A DNA stretch of 64,000 nucleotides, taken from Bacillota bacterium (GTDB lineage Bacteria; Bacillota; UBA4882; UBA8346). The stretch lies in NCBI GenBank assembly GCA_023410535.1, contig JAEYPR010000017.1, forward strand, positions 1 to 64,000, read 5' to 3'. Positions 17,485 to 27,025 of this stretch are shown here, piece by piece; position 1 is the first letter of the stretch; every line of letters begins with the position of its first letter. The position numbers were made by a program, and so were the translations under genes. The notes below the pieces were generated by a model. That model was given only the letters and a program-made list of their open reading frames with translations, ran no database searches and was not told the DNA's origin.

Positions 17485-17558
17485 GTTCAGCTTAGAATGA
17501 TGGAAAATATGTCGCTGAAATTTCTGCCGGAAATGTTGGCGCGACATATCTAGCTGAC
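17485..17558. promoter_or_regulatory. Imperfect palindrome between tusA and cysH
   Basis: ATATGTCGC (17507-17515) and GCGACATAT (17541-17549) are perfect complements. CAGCT and AGCTG flank them near the ends, and AAATTTC/GAAATG-like arms lie inside. There is no T run, so it is not a simple terminator. It fills the only real gap in this operon (99 bases) and may be an mRNA-processing hairpin or an operator. Confidence 0.5.
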
Positions 17559-17580
17559 TCCGCAAAGGAGAGGTTGCAAA

Positions 17581-18312
17581 ATGACGAAACTTGTTCCGCA
17601 ACTACGTTCCCAGTATGGCACTTCCCCCGCCCCGCGAATCATTGAAAACTTGGTCAAGGAGTTCGGCGACCGGATCGCCCTCGCTTCCAGCCTCGGAGCG
17701 GAAGACCAGGTTCTAACCGACCTGCTGCTGAAAGCCAACCCGCAAGCCCGCATTTTTGTGCTGGACACGGGCAGGCTGCCTCAAGAGACGTATGCAACCA
17801 TCAGCGCCACCATGTCTCATTATCAATTCCATTATGAGATTTATTGCCCTGATACCGCCGCTCTGGAGCAGCTGCAACGGGAGTTCGGCCCCAATCTGTT
17901 TTATGAAAGCATAACGTTGCGCAAACATTGTTGCCGGATACGGAAGATCGAACCGTTGCAACGGGTGTTGCAAACGGTTGATCTCTGGATTACCGGCCTC
18001 CGCCGCGAACAGGCGATAACCCGTCTGGATACGGAAGTGTTCGAGTGGGACGAGACCAATCAACTGATCAAGGTCAACCCCTTGGCAGACTGGACGACCG
18101 AACAGGTCTGGCAATATCTCAAAGCGAACGGGGTCCCATACAACGCGTTGCATGACCGAGGGTATCCCAGCATTGGTTGCGCGCCGTGCACGCGGGCGGT
18201 GCAACCGGGTGAGGATTTACGGGCCGGACGCTGGTGGTGGGAGACTCCGGAACAAAAGGAATGCGGGTTGCATTTCCGCGACGGCAAACTGATCAGGGCG
18301 AGGCAAACATGA
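17581..18312 (+). CDS. cysH: APS reductase (assimilatory, iron-sulfur type)
   Basis: A 243-residue PP-loop reductase. Cys117-Cys118 (HCCRIRK) and Cys200/Cys203 (GCAPC) form the [4Fe-4S] site diagnostic of APS reductases. Cys228 (ECGLH) is the catalytic cysteine. It reduces adenylyl sulfate to sulfite with thioredoxin. The cluster means PAPS is not needed, consistent with the degenerate APS-kinase domain on CysN. AAAGGAGAGG precedes the ATG. Confidence 0.93.
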   Translation: MTKLVPQLRSQYGTSPAPRIIENLVKEFGDRIALASSLGAEDQVLTDLLLKANPQARIFVLDTGRLPQETYATISATMSHYQFHYEIYCPDTAALEQLQREFGPNLFYESITLRKHCCRIRKIEPLQRVLQTVDLWITGLRREQAITRLDTEVFEWDETNQLIKVNPLADWTTEQVWQYLKANGVPYNALHDRGYPSIGCAPCTRAVQPGEDLRAGRWWWETPEQKECGLHFRDGKLIRARQT

Positions 18313-19190
18313 ATCAATTAGAGAAACTGGAAAACCAAAGTATCTTTATCTTGCGCGAAGCGTATCGCGAATTTAAAAGCCTTTGCATGTTGTGGTCGAT
18401 CGGCAAGGATAGCACGGTCCTGTTATGGCTGGCCCGAAAGGCCTTCTTCGGCCATGTGCCGTTTCCCTTGGTCCATATCGACACCGCCTATAAGATTCCC
18501 GAAATGATAACCTATCGTGACAAGCTGGCGGCGGAGTGGCGGTTGCAGATGATCGTCGGCCAGAACCGGACGGCCTTGGAACGGAAGGAGACCTATCCTG
18601 ATGGCAACACCGACCGGATCAACTGTTGCAAAAATCTGAAAAGCGAGGCGTTGAAACGTACTCTCTCCGGTGAATGGCCCCGTTACCGTTTCAATCATCA
18701 ACTGCAACGTTACGAGGTGGATACGAAGGTTGAACCGTATACCGGTGTCATTGTCGGTGTCCGTGCCGATGAAGAGGGCAGTCGTTCCAAGGAACGTTAT
18801 TTTTCGCCCCGCGACCAACAGAACGAATGGGATGTGGGCGATCAGCCCCCGGAACTGTGGAATCAGTTTAAGACGGATTTCGCGCCAGGCACCCACCTGC
18901 GGATCCATCCGTTACTCGATTGGACCGAGTTAAATATCTGGGAGTACATTGAGCAGGAAGCGATCCCCATCACTTCGCTTTACTTTGATCAGGGGACTGG
19001 GAAACGCTATCGTTCTCTGGGGTGTTATCCCTGCACCAAACCGGTGGATTCGACCGCGCGTAGCGTCGGGGAGGTCATCGTCGAACTGCGCAGCGGCAAG
19101 TTCGCCAACATTGCCGAACGGTCCGGCCGCGAGCAGGATAAAGAAGACGGCGGCAGCTTGGAAACCTTGAGACGGGATGGATATATGTGA
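18309..19190 (+). CDS. cysD: Sulfate adenylyltransferase subunit 2
   Basis: A 293-residue PP-loop ATP sulfurylase small subunit. It has [17 protein letters not shown] near residue 30, DTAYKIPEM, and the C-terminal [17 protein letters not shown] motif. With CysN it makes APS from sulfate and ATP. The ATG overlaps the cysH stop (ATGA); the upstream in-frame extension to 18234 lies inside cysH. Confidence 0.95.
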   Translation: MNQLEKLENQSIFILREAYREFKSLCMLWSIGKDSTVLLWLARKAFFGHVPFPLVHIDTAYKIPEMITYRDKLAAEWRLQMIVGQNRTALERKETYPDGNTDRINCCKNLKSEALKRTLSGEWPRYRFNHQLQRYEVDTKVEPYTGVIVGVRADEEGSRSKERYFSPRDQQNEWDVGDQPPELWNQFKTDFAPGTHLRIHPLLDWTELNIWEYIEQEAIPITSLYFDQGTGKRYRSLGCYPCTKPVDSTARSVGEVIVELRSGKFANIAERSGREQDKEDGGSLETLRRDGYM

Positions 19191-20989
19191 TGGATACGAA
19201 ACGCGAGCAAATGAATATTGTCATCGTAGGCCACGTCGACCACGGCAAAAGTACGGTCATCGGCCGGCTGCTGGCGGATACCGGTTCGTTGCCCGAGGGA
19301 AAGCTGGAGCAGGTGCAATTGAACTGCCGTCGGAACGCCAAACCCTTTGAATACGCTTTTCTGTTGGATGCGTTAAAGGATGAGCAGGCGCAAGGGATTA
19401 CCATCGACACTGCCCGTTGCTTTTTTAACACTGCCAAGCGGCATTATATTATCATCGACGCGCCGGGGCACATTGAGTTTCTCAAAAACATGATTACCGG
19501 CGCGGCGCGGGCCGAAGCCGCTTTGCTGGTCATCGACGCCAAGGAGGGAATCCGCGAGAACTCGCGGCGGCACGGATTTATGTTGTCGATGTTGGGCGTG
19601 CGGCAGATCGTCGTCCTGGTTAACAAGATGGACTTGGTCGGTTATGATGAAACAGTCTATCAGCAATTGGTCGAAGAGTTTAATGAGTTTCTGGCCAAGG
19701 TTGGCGTCAAACCAACGGCGTATGTGCCAATTTCAGCGCGAGAGGGCGACAATCTGGCGTTCCATTCGGCGAAACTGCCATGGTATCATGGCCCCAATGT
19801 TCTGGAGTTAATCGATACGTTGACCAAAGAGAAAGACCGTCATGATCAACCGTTCCGGATGCCGGTCCAGGATATTTATAAATTTACCGAAGCGCAGGAC
19901 GACCGGAGGATTTTTGCCGGAACCGTCGAGACCGGTAATGTCCAAGTAGGGGCGGAAGTGATCTTTTTGCCGTCGGGCAAACGCTCCACGGTCGCCAGTA
20001 TTGAAGGATTTAACCAACCGGTCCGGACCGAAGTTGGAGCGGGTTATGCCACCGGCATTACCGTCAGTACTCAAATTTATATCAAACCCGGCGAGATCAT
20101 GTGTCGCGCCGATCAACCGTTGCCGTATGCCGGCGCTGCGTTCCGGGCGAACCTTTTTTGGATGGGAAAACACCCGTTTGTGCCGGGAAAAAAGTACAAA
20201 CTGAAGCTGGCGACCGGCCGGGCCACCGTCTATCTGGAGCGGATTGTACGGGTCCTAAACTCCTCCGACTTGACCAGCGAATCCGCTGCCAACCGGGTGG
20301 AACGGCATGAGGTGGCCGAATGTATCATCAAAACCGTCAAACCGTTAGCCTTCGATTTGTCGCAATCCTTGGCGGCTACCGGCCGGTTTGTCATTGTCGA
20401 CCATTATGAGATTGCCGGGGGCGGTATCATTACCGAAAATATCAGCGACGCGGAAAAGCTTGCCGACCGTCAGTTGGCGCAACGTGAATTTGTCTGGGAG
20501 CAGACGGCGGTCTCTACCGGCGAACGGGAAGCGCGTTATCACCAAAAACCGAAGTTTATCGTGATCACCGGTAGTGATCATGTTTTACAACGGCAGGTTG
20601 CGAAGACATTGGAAGTTGATTTGTTTCAGGCGGGGTACAGTGTCTACTATTTGGGAATGGGTAATTTGTTGAGCGGTTTAAGTTCGGATCTCACCAATTC
20701 CAATGACGACCGGGATGAACAAATCCGTCGTTTGGGGGAACTGGCGCATCTTTTCACCGATGCCGGCCAGATTTTGATCGCCGATATTCCCGAATTGGAT
20801 GATGATGAGAGTCAGATCCTACAGACCCTCAACCAACCCAAAGAGATCCTATTTTTTGAATTAAATCGGCTGGAATTGGCCGAACGGCCGGGTGTGGTTT
20901 CAATTCAAAACGCCGCTGAATCCGAAATTGTGCGCACGATCAAACAAACTTTGCTGAATCAAGAAATTTTGAGCGATTACAGTATCTAA
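19187..20989 (+). CDS. cysN: Sulfate adenylyltransferase subunit 1 fused to a degenerate APS kinase-like domain
   Basis: A 600-residue protein. Residues 1-430 are the EF-Tu-like GTPase of ATP sulfurylase, with G1 GHVDHGKS (15-22), DAPGH (91-95) and NKMD (146-149). Residues about 455-600 align with APS kinase: the [20 protein letters not shown] and [11 protein letters not shown] segments are kept, but the P-loop GxxGxGKS has become [10 protein letters not shown] (461-470). The kinase half is therefore probably inactive. It is translationally coupled to cysD. Confidence 0.92.
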   Translation: MMDTKREQMNIVIVGHVDHGKSTVIGRLLADTGSLPEGKLEQVQLNCRRNAKPFEYAFLLDALKDEQAQGITIDTARCFFNTAKRHYIIIDAPGHIEFLKNMITGAARAEAALLVIDAKEGIRENSRRHGFMLSMLGVRQIVVLVNKMDLVGYDETVYQQLVEEFNEFLAKVGVKPTAYVPISAREGDNLAFHSAKLPWYHGPNVLELIDTLTKEKDRHDQPFRMPVQDIYKFTEAQDDRRIFAGTVETGNVQVGAEVIFLPSGKRSTVASIEGFNQPVRTEVGAGYATGITVSTQIYIKPGEIMCRADQPLPYAGAAFRANLFWMGKHPFVPGKKYKLKLATGRATVYLERIVRVLNSSDLTSESAANRVERHEVAECIIKTVKPLAFDLSQSLAATGRFVIVDHYEIAGGGIITENISDAEKLADRQLAQREFVWEQTAVSTGEREARYHQKPKFIVITGSDHVLQRQVAKTLEVDLFQAGYSVYYLGMGNLLSGLSSDLTNSNDDRDEQIRRLGELAHLFTDAGQILIADIPELDDDESQILQTLNQPKEILFFELNRLELAERPGVVSIQNAAESEIVRTIKQTLLNQEILSDYSI

Positions 20990-21014
20990 ATAAACATTGA
21001 GAGGGATGCCTACA

Positions 21015-21182
21015 ATGAACGATCCGGCGCCGCAAACCAAAACGGAACCCTCGATTTCCAAGCGGGAGTTGCAAGAGTTAACCGATATACTGGGAGAAAT
21101 CGCCTACGGTTCGGTGACAGTGATTATTCAAAACGGCCGAATCGTACAGATTGAGAAAAATGAAAAATTGCGGTTGAAATAA
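21015..21182 (+). CDS. Small YezD-like protein (DUF2292), copy 1
   Basis: A 55-residue protein ending IAYGSVTVIIQNGRIVQIEK...LRLK, the YezD/DUF2292 signature. The ATG used has GAGGG nine bases upstream. It lies 25 bases after cysN and just before an attenuator. Function is unknown. Two related genes lie at 28721 and 28940, also among sulfur genes. Confidence 0.8.
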   Translation: MNDPAPQTKTEPSISKRELQELTDILGEIAYGSVTVIIQNGRIVQIEKNEKLRLK

Positions 21183-21207
21183 ACGGGACCGTTTCAATTC
21201 AAAACGT

Positions 21208-21261
21208 CGACCAGAGACACTGGAGACTAAGCTCACTCAGCACAGGGAGCTTAGTCTTTTT
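21208..21261 (+). promoter_or_regulatory. Leader attenuator, copy 3
   Basis: CCAG-AGACA-CTGG hairpin (21211-21223), directly followed by a perfect eleven-pair terminator stem AGACTAAGCTC (21224-21234) / GAGCTTAGTCT (21247-21257) and T run. It separates the assimilation operon from the next transporter. I see no good promoter between, so it may act as a conditional terminator for readthrough. Confidence 0.75.
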
Positions 21262-21363
21262 GTTTGAAATATAACTACTTTATTTCAAAGGGGGAATGCT
21301 TGGAATTATTATCTACGCAGATGGTGGAAACAACGAAAATTTGACGCATTGGGAGGAACGGAC

Positions 21364-22377
21364 ATGAAGATTAAACAGTTGAATCGCTGGTTTTTGGCAT
21401 TGTTGTTGGTTGTGATTGCAACGACCTCGGTCAAAACTGCGTTCGCGGAAGTAAAAGAAGTACGGCTTGCCAAACAGTACGGGTTGAGCTATCTGCCCTT
21501 AATCATGGTTGAAGAGAACAAACTGATTGAAAAGTATGCTAAAATCGCCGGCGTCGGAACACTAAAAACCACTTGGGTAACCTTAGGTAGCGGTGCGGCG
21601 ATGAACGATGCGCTATTGTCGGGAAGTGTTGACTATATCTCCGGTGGCGTTGCGCCGTTTTTGACCTTATGGGCAAAAACCAAAGGTAATGTCAAAGGGG
21701 TGACGGCGCTAGACACCACGCCATTGTATTTGAACACCGCCAATCCGGCGGTCAAATCGATCAAAGACTTTACGGATAAAGACCGGATTGCCCTACCGGC
21801 GGTCAAAGTTTCAATCCAGGCTGTCGTCCTGCAAATGGCCGCCGCGAAAATCTTCGGGTTTGATCGCTGCAATCAACTGGATCGTTTGACGGTTTCAATG
21901 AGCCATCCCGATGGCGCCATTGCCTTATTATCGGGCAAGTCGGAGATAACGGCGCACTTTACCGCCCCGCCGTATAGTTTTCAAGAGTTGGAGAAGCCCA
22001 ATGTGCGGACGGTTTTAAACTCTTATGATGTTTTGGGAGGGCCGCATACGTTTAATGTCGTCTCCGCCACCAAAAGTTTTTATGAGAACAATCCACAAAC
22101 CTATGCCATCGTTTATGCCGCCATTGAAGAAGCGATCGCCGCCATCAAAAAAGACAAGAAAGCCGCGGCGGAATTATATGTGAAAGCCACCAAGTCCAAA
22201 GAATCGGTTGAGAGCATTTTGGCGCAACTAAACAATCCGCAAATCGGTTACCGGGCCGAACCGCTGCGGATCACCAAATTTAGCGATTTCTTATTCAAAA
22301 TCGGCTCCATCGATTTAAAACCGAAAAATGAAAAAGAGTTGTTTTTTCCTAAAGTCCGGCTGCAGAAAGGGCAATAG
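21364..22377 (+). CDS. NitT/TauT-type ABC transporter substrate-binding protein
   Basis: A 337-residue binding protein with signal peptide residues 1-28 (cut after TAFA). NMT1/SsuA-like features include GSGAAMNDALLSGSVDYISGG near 70 and SIKDFTDKDRIALP near 130. The ATG has GGGAGGA upstream; a TTG at 21349 is less likely. It is the first gene of a transporter operon ending in a radical-SAM-like protein. The ligand is unknown; a sulfur compound is inferred from the attenuator and neighbours. Confidence 0.85.
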   Translation: MKIKQLNRWFLALLLVVIATTSVKTAFAEVKEVRLAKQYGLSYLPLIMVEENKLIEKYAKIAGVGTLKTTWVTLGSGAAMNDALLSGSVDYISGGVAPFLTLWAKTKGNVKGVTALDTTPLYLNTANPAVKSIKDFTDKDRIALPAVKVSIQAVVLQMAAAKIFGFDRCNQLDRLTVSMSHPDGAIALLSGKSEITAHFTAPPYSFQELEKPNVRTVLNSYDVLGGPHTFNVVSATKSFYENNPQTYAIVYAAIEEAIAAIKKDKKAAAELYVKATKSKESVESILAQLNNPQIGYRAEPLRITKFSDFLFKIGSIDLKPKNEKELFFPKVRLQKGQ

Positions 22378-22379
22378 CA

Positions 22380-23159
22380 ATGGTTGACGCGCCGTTTTTA
22401 GAGGTTGATAACGTAACTTTGCAATATAAGACTGCGGAGCATTTGGTGACAGCGGTCTATCGCGTCAGTTTTCAAGTGCGGCAGTCGGAGCGGTTAATTT
22501 TATTAGGCCCGTCAGGTTGCGGCAAATCAACCTTGCTGAAAGCGGTGGGCGGTTTTATCCATCCGGTTGAAGGCCGGATTCGGCACAACGGGTCGCTAAT
22601 TGCCAAACCGGGGCCGGAACGGGCCATGGTTTTCCAGGAATTTGACCAATTGTTGCCCTGGAAAACAGTCCATCAGAATGTTGTGTTTGCACTCCGAGAG
22701 GGGCGAAAGGCGGGAAAAGCCGAGGCGGAAGCGATCGCTCGCGATTATATTCAGAAAGTCAACCTGACTAAGTTTGCCAATTCTTATCCGCACACGCTTT
22801 CGGGTGGAATGAAACAGCGGGTGGCTATCGCCCGTTGCTTGGCATTGAGCGCCGCAATTATTTTGATGGATGAACCGTTCGCCGCTTTGGATGCTTTGAC
22901 CCGGCAGAAAATGCAGGAAGAATTGTTGGAACTCTGGAGCGATTCCCGTTTTACCATGATCTTTGTTACCCACTCAATCGACGAAGCGATCTTGCTCGGC
23001 ACGCGGATTGTTTTGCTGTCGCCGCATCCCGGGCAGATCAAAGCGGAGTTGAATGTCGATTTGGAAGTATTGCAACAGTCCGGCGCCGTCCAGTATCGTG
23101 AATTGCATCAACGAATTCAACAGTTACTTTTTCAAGATGCGATCGATTATTCCATTTGA
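22380..23159 (+). CDS. NitT/TauT-type ABC transporter ATPase
   Basis: A 259-residue ABC ATPase with Walker A GPSGCGKST, signature LSGGMKQR, Walker B IILMDEPFAALD and FVTHS. It begins two bases after the binding-protein stop and works with the permease at 23205. Confidence 0.9.
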   Translation: MVDAPFLEVDNVTLQYKTAEHLVTAVYRVSFQVRQSERLILLGPSGCGKSTLLKAVGGFIHPVEGRIRHNGSLIAKPGPERAMVFQEFDQLLPWKTVHQNVVFALREGRKAGKAEAEAIARDYIQKVNLTKFANSYPHTLSGGMKQRVAIARCLALSAAIILMDEPFAALDALTRQKMQEELLELWSDSRFTMIFVTHSIDEAILLGTRIVLLSPHPGQIKAELNVDLEVLQQSGAVQYRELHQRIQQLLFQDAIDYSI

Positions 23160-23204
23160 TCCCGGTAAATAAATGGGCGATATCAAATAAAGGCGGAAAA
23201 GCGA

Positions 23205-24089
23205 ATGAGTGAGAACAAAAACGTCTCAATGACCGAATTGCGCCAAGCGTATGAACGGGAGATACTTACGACGGATGATGTGGGTGAAATCCAACAACCG
23301 TTGTCGTTCTGGGAAAAATTATTGCGGATTTCCCTATTGCGTAAGGCCATACTCTTAATCGGTCTGGTGGCGCTCTGGGAAATCACCGCGTTGCGGATCG
23401 ACAATCCATTGATCATGCCAGCGTTTAGCGCGGTTGGAGTCGCTTTTGAAAAAGCGCTGTTTCACGGAGAATTGTTGAATCGAATCATGATGTCCCTGAA
23501 AATTCTGGTGGTTGGCTATGGCAGCGGAGTATTGCTCGCCGGGGTATTAACGGTTTTCGCTGTGAACAGTCGGCTCGGCACCGATCTTTTGGAATTGGCG
23601 ACCGCGATGTTCAACCCATTGCCGGCGATCGCCCTGGTGCCATTGGCGTTGCTCTGGTTCGGAATCGGTGCGCCAAGCATCATCTTTGTTTTGGTGCAAT
23701 CGGTGGTTTGGCCGATCGCCCTGAATGTGCATTCCGGTTTTACGGCGGTCAGTCCGACTTTACGAATGGTGGGGCGGAATTATGGATTGAACCGGTTGGG
23801 ATTTGTCACGAAGATTTTAATTCCGGGCGCATTTCCGAATATCTTGACAGGGCTTAAAATTGGGTGGGCGTTTGCCTGGCGGACCCTGATCGCGGCGGAA
23901 CTTGTGTTCGGCGTCAGTTCGGGTTCGGGCGGTTTGGGTTGGTTTATCTATGAACAAAAAAACCAGTTGGAAATTCCGGCGGTGTTTGCCGGGTTAATGA
24001 CGGTGATCATCATTGGGATATTGGTTGAAAATTTGATTTTCCAAACGGTTGAGCGTCGCACGGTGCGACGTTGGGGTATGAAATTATGA
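23205..24089 (+). CDS. NitT/TauT-type ABC transporter permease
   Basis: A 294-residue SsuC/TauC-like permease. About 45 cytoplasmic N-terminal residues precede six membrane segments. The coupling loop is LRMVGRNYGLNRLGFVTKIL near 187, and LIAAELVFGVSSGSGGLGW near 225 is typical of the family. Confidence 0.9.
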   Translation: MSENKNVSMTELRQAYEREILTTDDVGEIQQPLSFWEKLLRISLLRKAILLIGLVALWEITALRIDNPLIMPAFSAVGVAFEKALFHGELLNRIMMSLKILVVGYGSGVLLAGVLTVFAVNSRLGTDLLELATAMFNPLPAIALVPLALLWFGIGAPSIIFVLVQSVVWPIALNVHSGFTAVSPTLRMVGRNYGLNRLGFVTKILIPGAFPNILTGLKIGWAFAWRTLIAAELVFGVSSGSGGLGWFIYEQKNQLEIPAVFAGLMTVIIIGILVENLIFQTVERRTVRRWGMKL

Positions 24090-24117
24090 ATACATTTCTA
24101 GCAGCGAGGCGATTGAT

Positions 24118-24585
24118 ATGGCAATACCATTGGAACGTGATGTGATCAATCTGATCAATAGTCCAACGACGCTAAAGGCGTTGGGGACGGTAACGAAAGA
24201 CGGCGTCCCCCATCTGGTAATTAAAGATTCGTTTTGGGTGAATGACGAGGGCCAACTGCTTTATCTGGAATTTTTGGAATCATCTCAGACCAATCAAAAT
24301 ATGATCGCCAGTCTTTGGTTTGACCGGCAAGTGTCCGTGCTCCTGCTGGGAGCAGACCGCACTAGTTATCAAATTAAAGGGAGGCCAATCAAAGTATTGG
24401 TTGCCGGACCGGTTTTTCGGGAGCAATATGAGCGAATTCGTCGCCAGCCCGGCGACCGGGATCTGGCCGGAGTATGGATCATCGAACCGGAAGCAATCAT
24501 TGACCAGGCACTTGCGGTGCGTCGGAAAACGGAGGAAAACAGCCATCCTTACTTCATGCACTTGGATCGGATCGCAAAAAAATAA
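24118..24585 (+). CDS. Pyridoxamine 5'-phosphate oxidase-family flavin protein
   Basis: A 155-residue split-barrel protein. The core begins about residue 18 (LKALGTVTKDGVPHLVIK), followed by SLWFDRQVSVLLL and YQIKGRPIKVLVAGPVF. Members bind FMN, F420 or heme, and the ligand here is not visible. It lies between the permease and the radical-SAM-like gene, so it may be an electron carrier for that enzyme. Confidence 0.75.
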   Translation: MAIPLERDVINLINSPTTLKALGTVTKDGVPHLVIKDSFWVNDEGQLLYLEFLESSQTNQNMIASLWFDRQVSVLLLGADRTSYQIKGRPIKVLVAGPVFREQYERIRRQPGDRDLAGVWIIEPEAIIDQALAVRRKTEENSHPYFMHLDRIAKK

Positions 24586-24602
24586 TACAAAGGGTGATCG
24601 CA

Positions 24603-25865
24603 ATGTCCATTGCTAGAAAACCGCGTAACGAGGAATTGAGCTTTGAAGAGGTTGTCGCTAAGTATCCGGAAATTCCGCGTTTGGTTATCTTGAAAACCGA
24701 TATCCAGCGGCGGGGAGTCTATTATACGGAACGCGCCATCAGCGCCGCGGATCCCAACATCCATCAATTGGCGGGAACGCACATTTTCGGAACCCGCGAC
24801 GGGATTTTAACCAGTCGGCCGGAGGCTTTTTTACTGCGTGACGGCACGTCGGTTTTGACCAGCCCGACTCCGCTGGAGCAGAATCCCTATATTGTTGATT
24901 TAATCGACGGGAAACTGTGGTTGACCGATCACGGCAAAGTGTTGGAAGAAGTGGAATACTGGACGAAACCGGATTATTACAATGAAAAAACCAGTACCCG
25001 AGTACCGATGAGTCATGTCGCCAGCGCGCGTCCGCAACGGCTCTATATCATGCCAAGCCGTTATTGTCATTTTTGGAGTGACGATCAAGGCTGTTTGTTC
25101 TGCGATATTGTCAATAATTTAAAGCAACAAAAGTCCGAACTGGATCTGCCGCTGCGGTTGAAACCCCGCGATGTCGCCGAAACAGTCAAGATGGCCTTAA
25201 AGGAGCCGGGGCGGTTTACTGCGGTTTGTCTGACTTCGGGTTCGGATTTTCACGGGCGCGAACCGTTTGAGACCGAAGTGGAGTATTATATTGATATTTT
25301 ACAAGCGGTCGGTGAAAATTTTAGTGCGAAAAAGTTTCCCAGTCAATTGATCGCCACGGCTTTTACGGAAAAACAACTTGAAAAGTTGTACCTGGAAACC
25401 GGTATTTTAAGTTACACTCCGGATATTGAGGTTTTGAATGAAGCGCTTTTCAATTGGATCTGCCCCGGTAAAGCCCGCTGGGTAGGTTACCGTGAATGGA
25501 AACGCCGGATGATCCGGGCGGTTGATATTTTCGGACGGGGTTACGTCAACACTTGTATTGTCGCTGGAGTTGAGCTGGCCAAACCCCATGGCTTTGTCAA
25601 CGAATCGGAAGCTTTTAAAAATGTAATGGCAGAGGCTGAGGATTTGGCGAGTAACGGCGTAAGTACTGTTTATACGGTTTGGGTGCCGCGTCCCGGTTCA
25701 TATCTGAAAGGGCAACAGAATGCCTCATTAGATTATTACATTCGTTTGGCGGTTGCGTTGGAGCGATTACGGATTGATTATCGGTTGCCGATTGATCACG
25801 ATGACTACCGCCGTTGCGGCAATCATCCCGACTCTGATTTGGCACGGTTGAGTTATTCCCGCTAA
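24603..25865 (+). CDS. Radical-SAM-like protein with CX8CX2C motif
   Basis: A 420-residue protein. Cys155, Cys164 and Cys167 (CHFWSDDQGCLFC) could bind a [4Fe-4S] cluster, but the spacing is CX8CX2C, not the standard CX3CX2C. After it come barrel-like strands (AVCLTSGSD near 217, then SYTPDIEVLNEALFNWICPG near 266). About 140 residues precede the motif. It is the last gene of the uptake operon; I infer that it converts the imported compound, possibly by breaking a C-S bond. The ATG at 24603 is preferred to the GTG at 24594. Confidence 0.7.
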   Translation: MSIARKPRNEELSFEEVVAKYPEIPRLVILKTDIQRRGVYYTERAISAADPNIHQLAGTHIFGTRDGILTSRPEAFLLRDGTSVLTSPTPLEQNPYIVDLIDGKLWLTDHGKVLEEVEYWTKPDYYNEKTSTRVPMSHVASARPQRLYIMPSRYCHFWSDDQGCLFCDIVNNLKQQKSELDLPLRLKPRDVAETVKMALKEPGRFTAVCLTSGSDFHGREPFETEVEYYIDILQAVGENFSAKKFPSQLIATAFTEKQLEKLYLETGILSYTPDIEVLNEALFNWICPGKARWVGYREWKRRMIRAVDIFGRGYVNTCIVAGVELAKPHGFVNESEAFKNVMAEAEDLASNGVSTVYTVWVPRPGSYLKGQQNASLDYYIRLAVALERLRIDYRLPIDHDDYRRCGNHPDSDLARLSYSR

Positions 25866-25963
25866 TACCGGCAATGGAGGCAGCGGGACTTCCGGCGGAG
25901 ACAGCTGCTGAATTATTGTCGAGTTAATTCTCAGTAAACATAGAGAAATTCGAGGAAAGGGAC

Positions 25964-26010
25964 TAGACAAAACCAATCCATAGTAATATGATAGGAATAT
26001 CATAATTACT
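25964..26010 (+). promoter_or_regulatory. Promoter overlapped by a large dyad, upstream of hydrolase-siroheme genes
   Basis: TAGACA (25964-25969), 17 bp, TATGAT (25987-25992). The dyad AGTAATATGATA (25982-25993) / TATCATaATTACT (25998-26010) is centred just after the -10. Its position over the start site suggests a repressor operator. Confidence 0.6.
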
Positions 26011-26084
26011 GTTTGAGAATCATTCCCGAAACCGTGAAGGGGAATGTTGCAAATTTGACTACGATGATATTGGGGGAAACCTTC

Positions 26085-27005
26085 ATGGATTCAAATGTCA
26101 TAACCAATCTAATCTGGAAAATTTCCGTCTTGCGTTCATTGGGACCGGAGCAGACCGAGGGCAAGCTGCTCACGGAGGCGGTTCGGATAACGGCGCCCGG
26201 ACGATTTGTTTATCTCTCCAAAGGACTAACCCACTATGAAGATTTGGGACCGCGCCACGGGCCGGTGGTTGTTTTGGTTCACGGTTTTTCGGTCCCTTAC
26301 TATATGTGGGATAAAACGGTTGGACCATTAATTGAAGCGGGTTTCCGGGTGATTCGTTATGATTTGTTTGGCCGCGGTTTTTCCGATCGCCCCAAGGTAA
26401 AATATCAACGGGAACTTTTTGTGACCCAACTTCGGGAACTTTTGGAGGCGCTGGGAATCCACCAACCGCTTTATTTAGTGGGCACTTCGATGGGTGGGGC
26501 GATTGCTGCGGCGTATGCCGCCGATTATCGCGAAAGCATCGCGAAAGTTGCTCTGATTGACCCGTTGTGGGAACCGTTGACGATCGGTTTATTACATATT
26601 CCGTTCATCGGTGAACTTTTTGCGACCAGTGTCTATTTGCCGATGTTACCTAAGTTGCAATACCAGGATTTCCATCGTCCGGACTTATTTCCGGAATGGG
26701 AGTCGCATTTCCGGACCCAGATGCAATATAAGGGTTTCCGTCAGGCGCTCGTGTCAACCGCCCGCTATTTCTTAAGCCGCAACCCGCTCAAGGACTATCA
26801 GCGGGTGGCTTCTTTCGGAAAACCGGTGTTGCAAATCTGGGGAACCGAAGAAAAAACCTTGAATAAAGCGGGGGCAACGGTGTTACAGTCCTTGTTTCAA
26901 ACCGAACCGGTTTGGATTGAGCAAGCCGGTCATTTACCCCACTATGAACAACCGGATCCCGTGAATTCGCAATTAATCGGTTTTTTGAAATCAGACACAT
27001 TGTAA
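26085..27005 (+). CDS. Alpha/beta hydrolase
   Basis: A 306-residue alpha/beta hydrolase. Oxyanion-hole VLVHGFS is near residue 66, nucleophile elbow GTSMGG near 140, a late acid is probably in LQIWGTEEK, and the catalytic His is in AGHLPHYEQ. The ATG at 26085 has GGGGGAAA about nine bases upstream; the frame opens to a TTG at 26013. Substrate is unknown. It heads a group with siroheme synthesis and hemC. Confidence 0.82.
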   Translation: MDSNVITNLIWKISVLRSLGPEQTEGKLLTEAVRITAPGRFVYLSKGLTHYEDLGPRHGPVVVLVHGFSVPYYMWDKTVGPLIEAGFRVIRYDLFGRGFSDRPKVKYQRELFVTQLRELLEALGIHQPLYLVGTSMGGAIAAAYAADYRESIAKVALIDPLWEPLTIGLLHIPFIGELFATSVYLPMLPKLQYQDFHRPDLFPEWESHFRTQMQYKGFRQALVSTARYFLSRNPLKDYQRVASFGKPVLQIWGTEEKTLNKAGATVLQSLFQTEPVWIEQAGHLPHYEQPDPVNSQLIGFLKSDTL

Positions 27006-27025
27006 CCATTGAAGAAGGTGGCACA

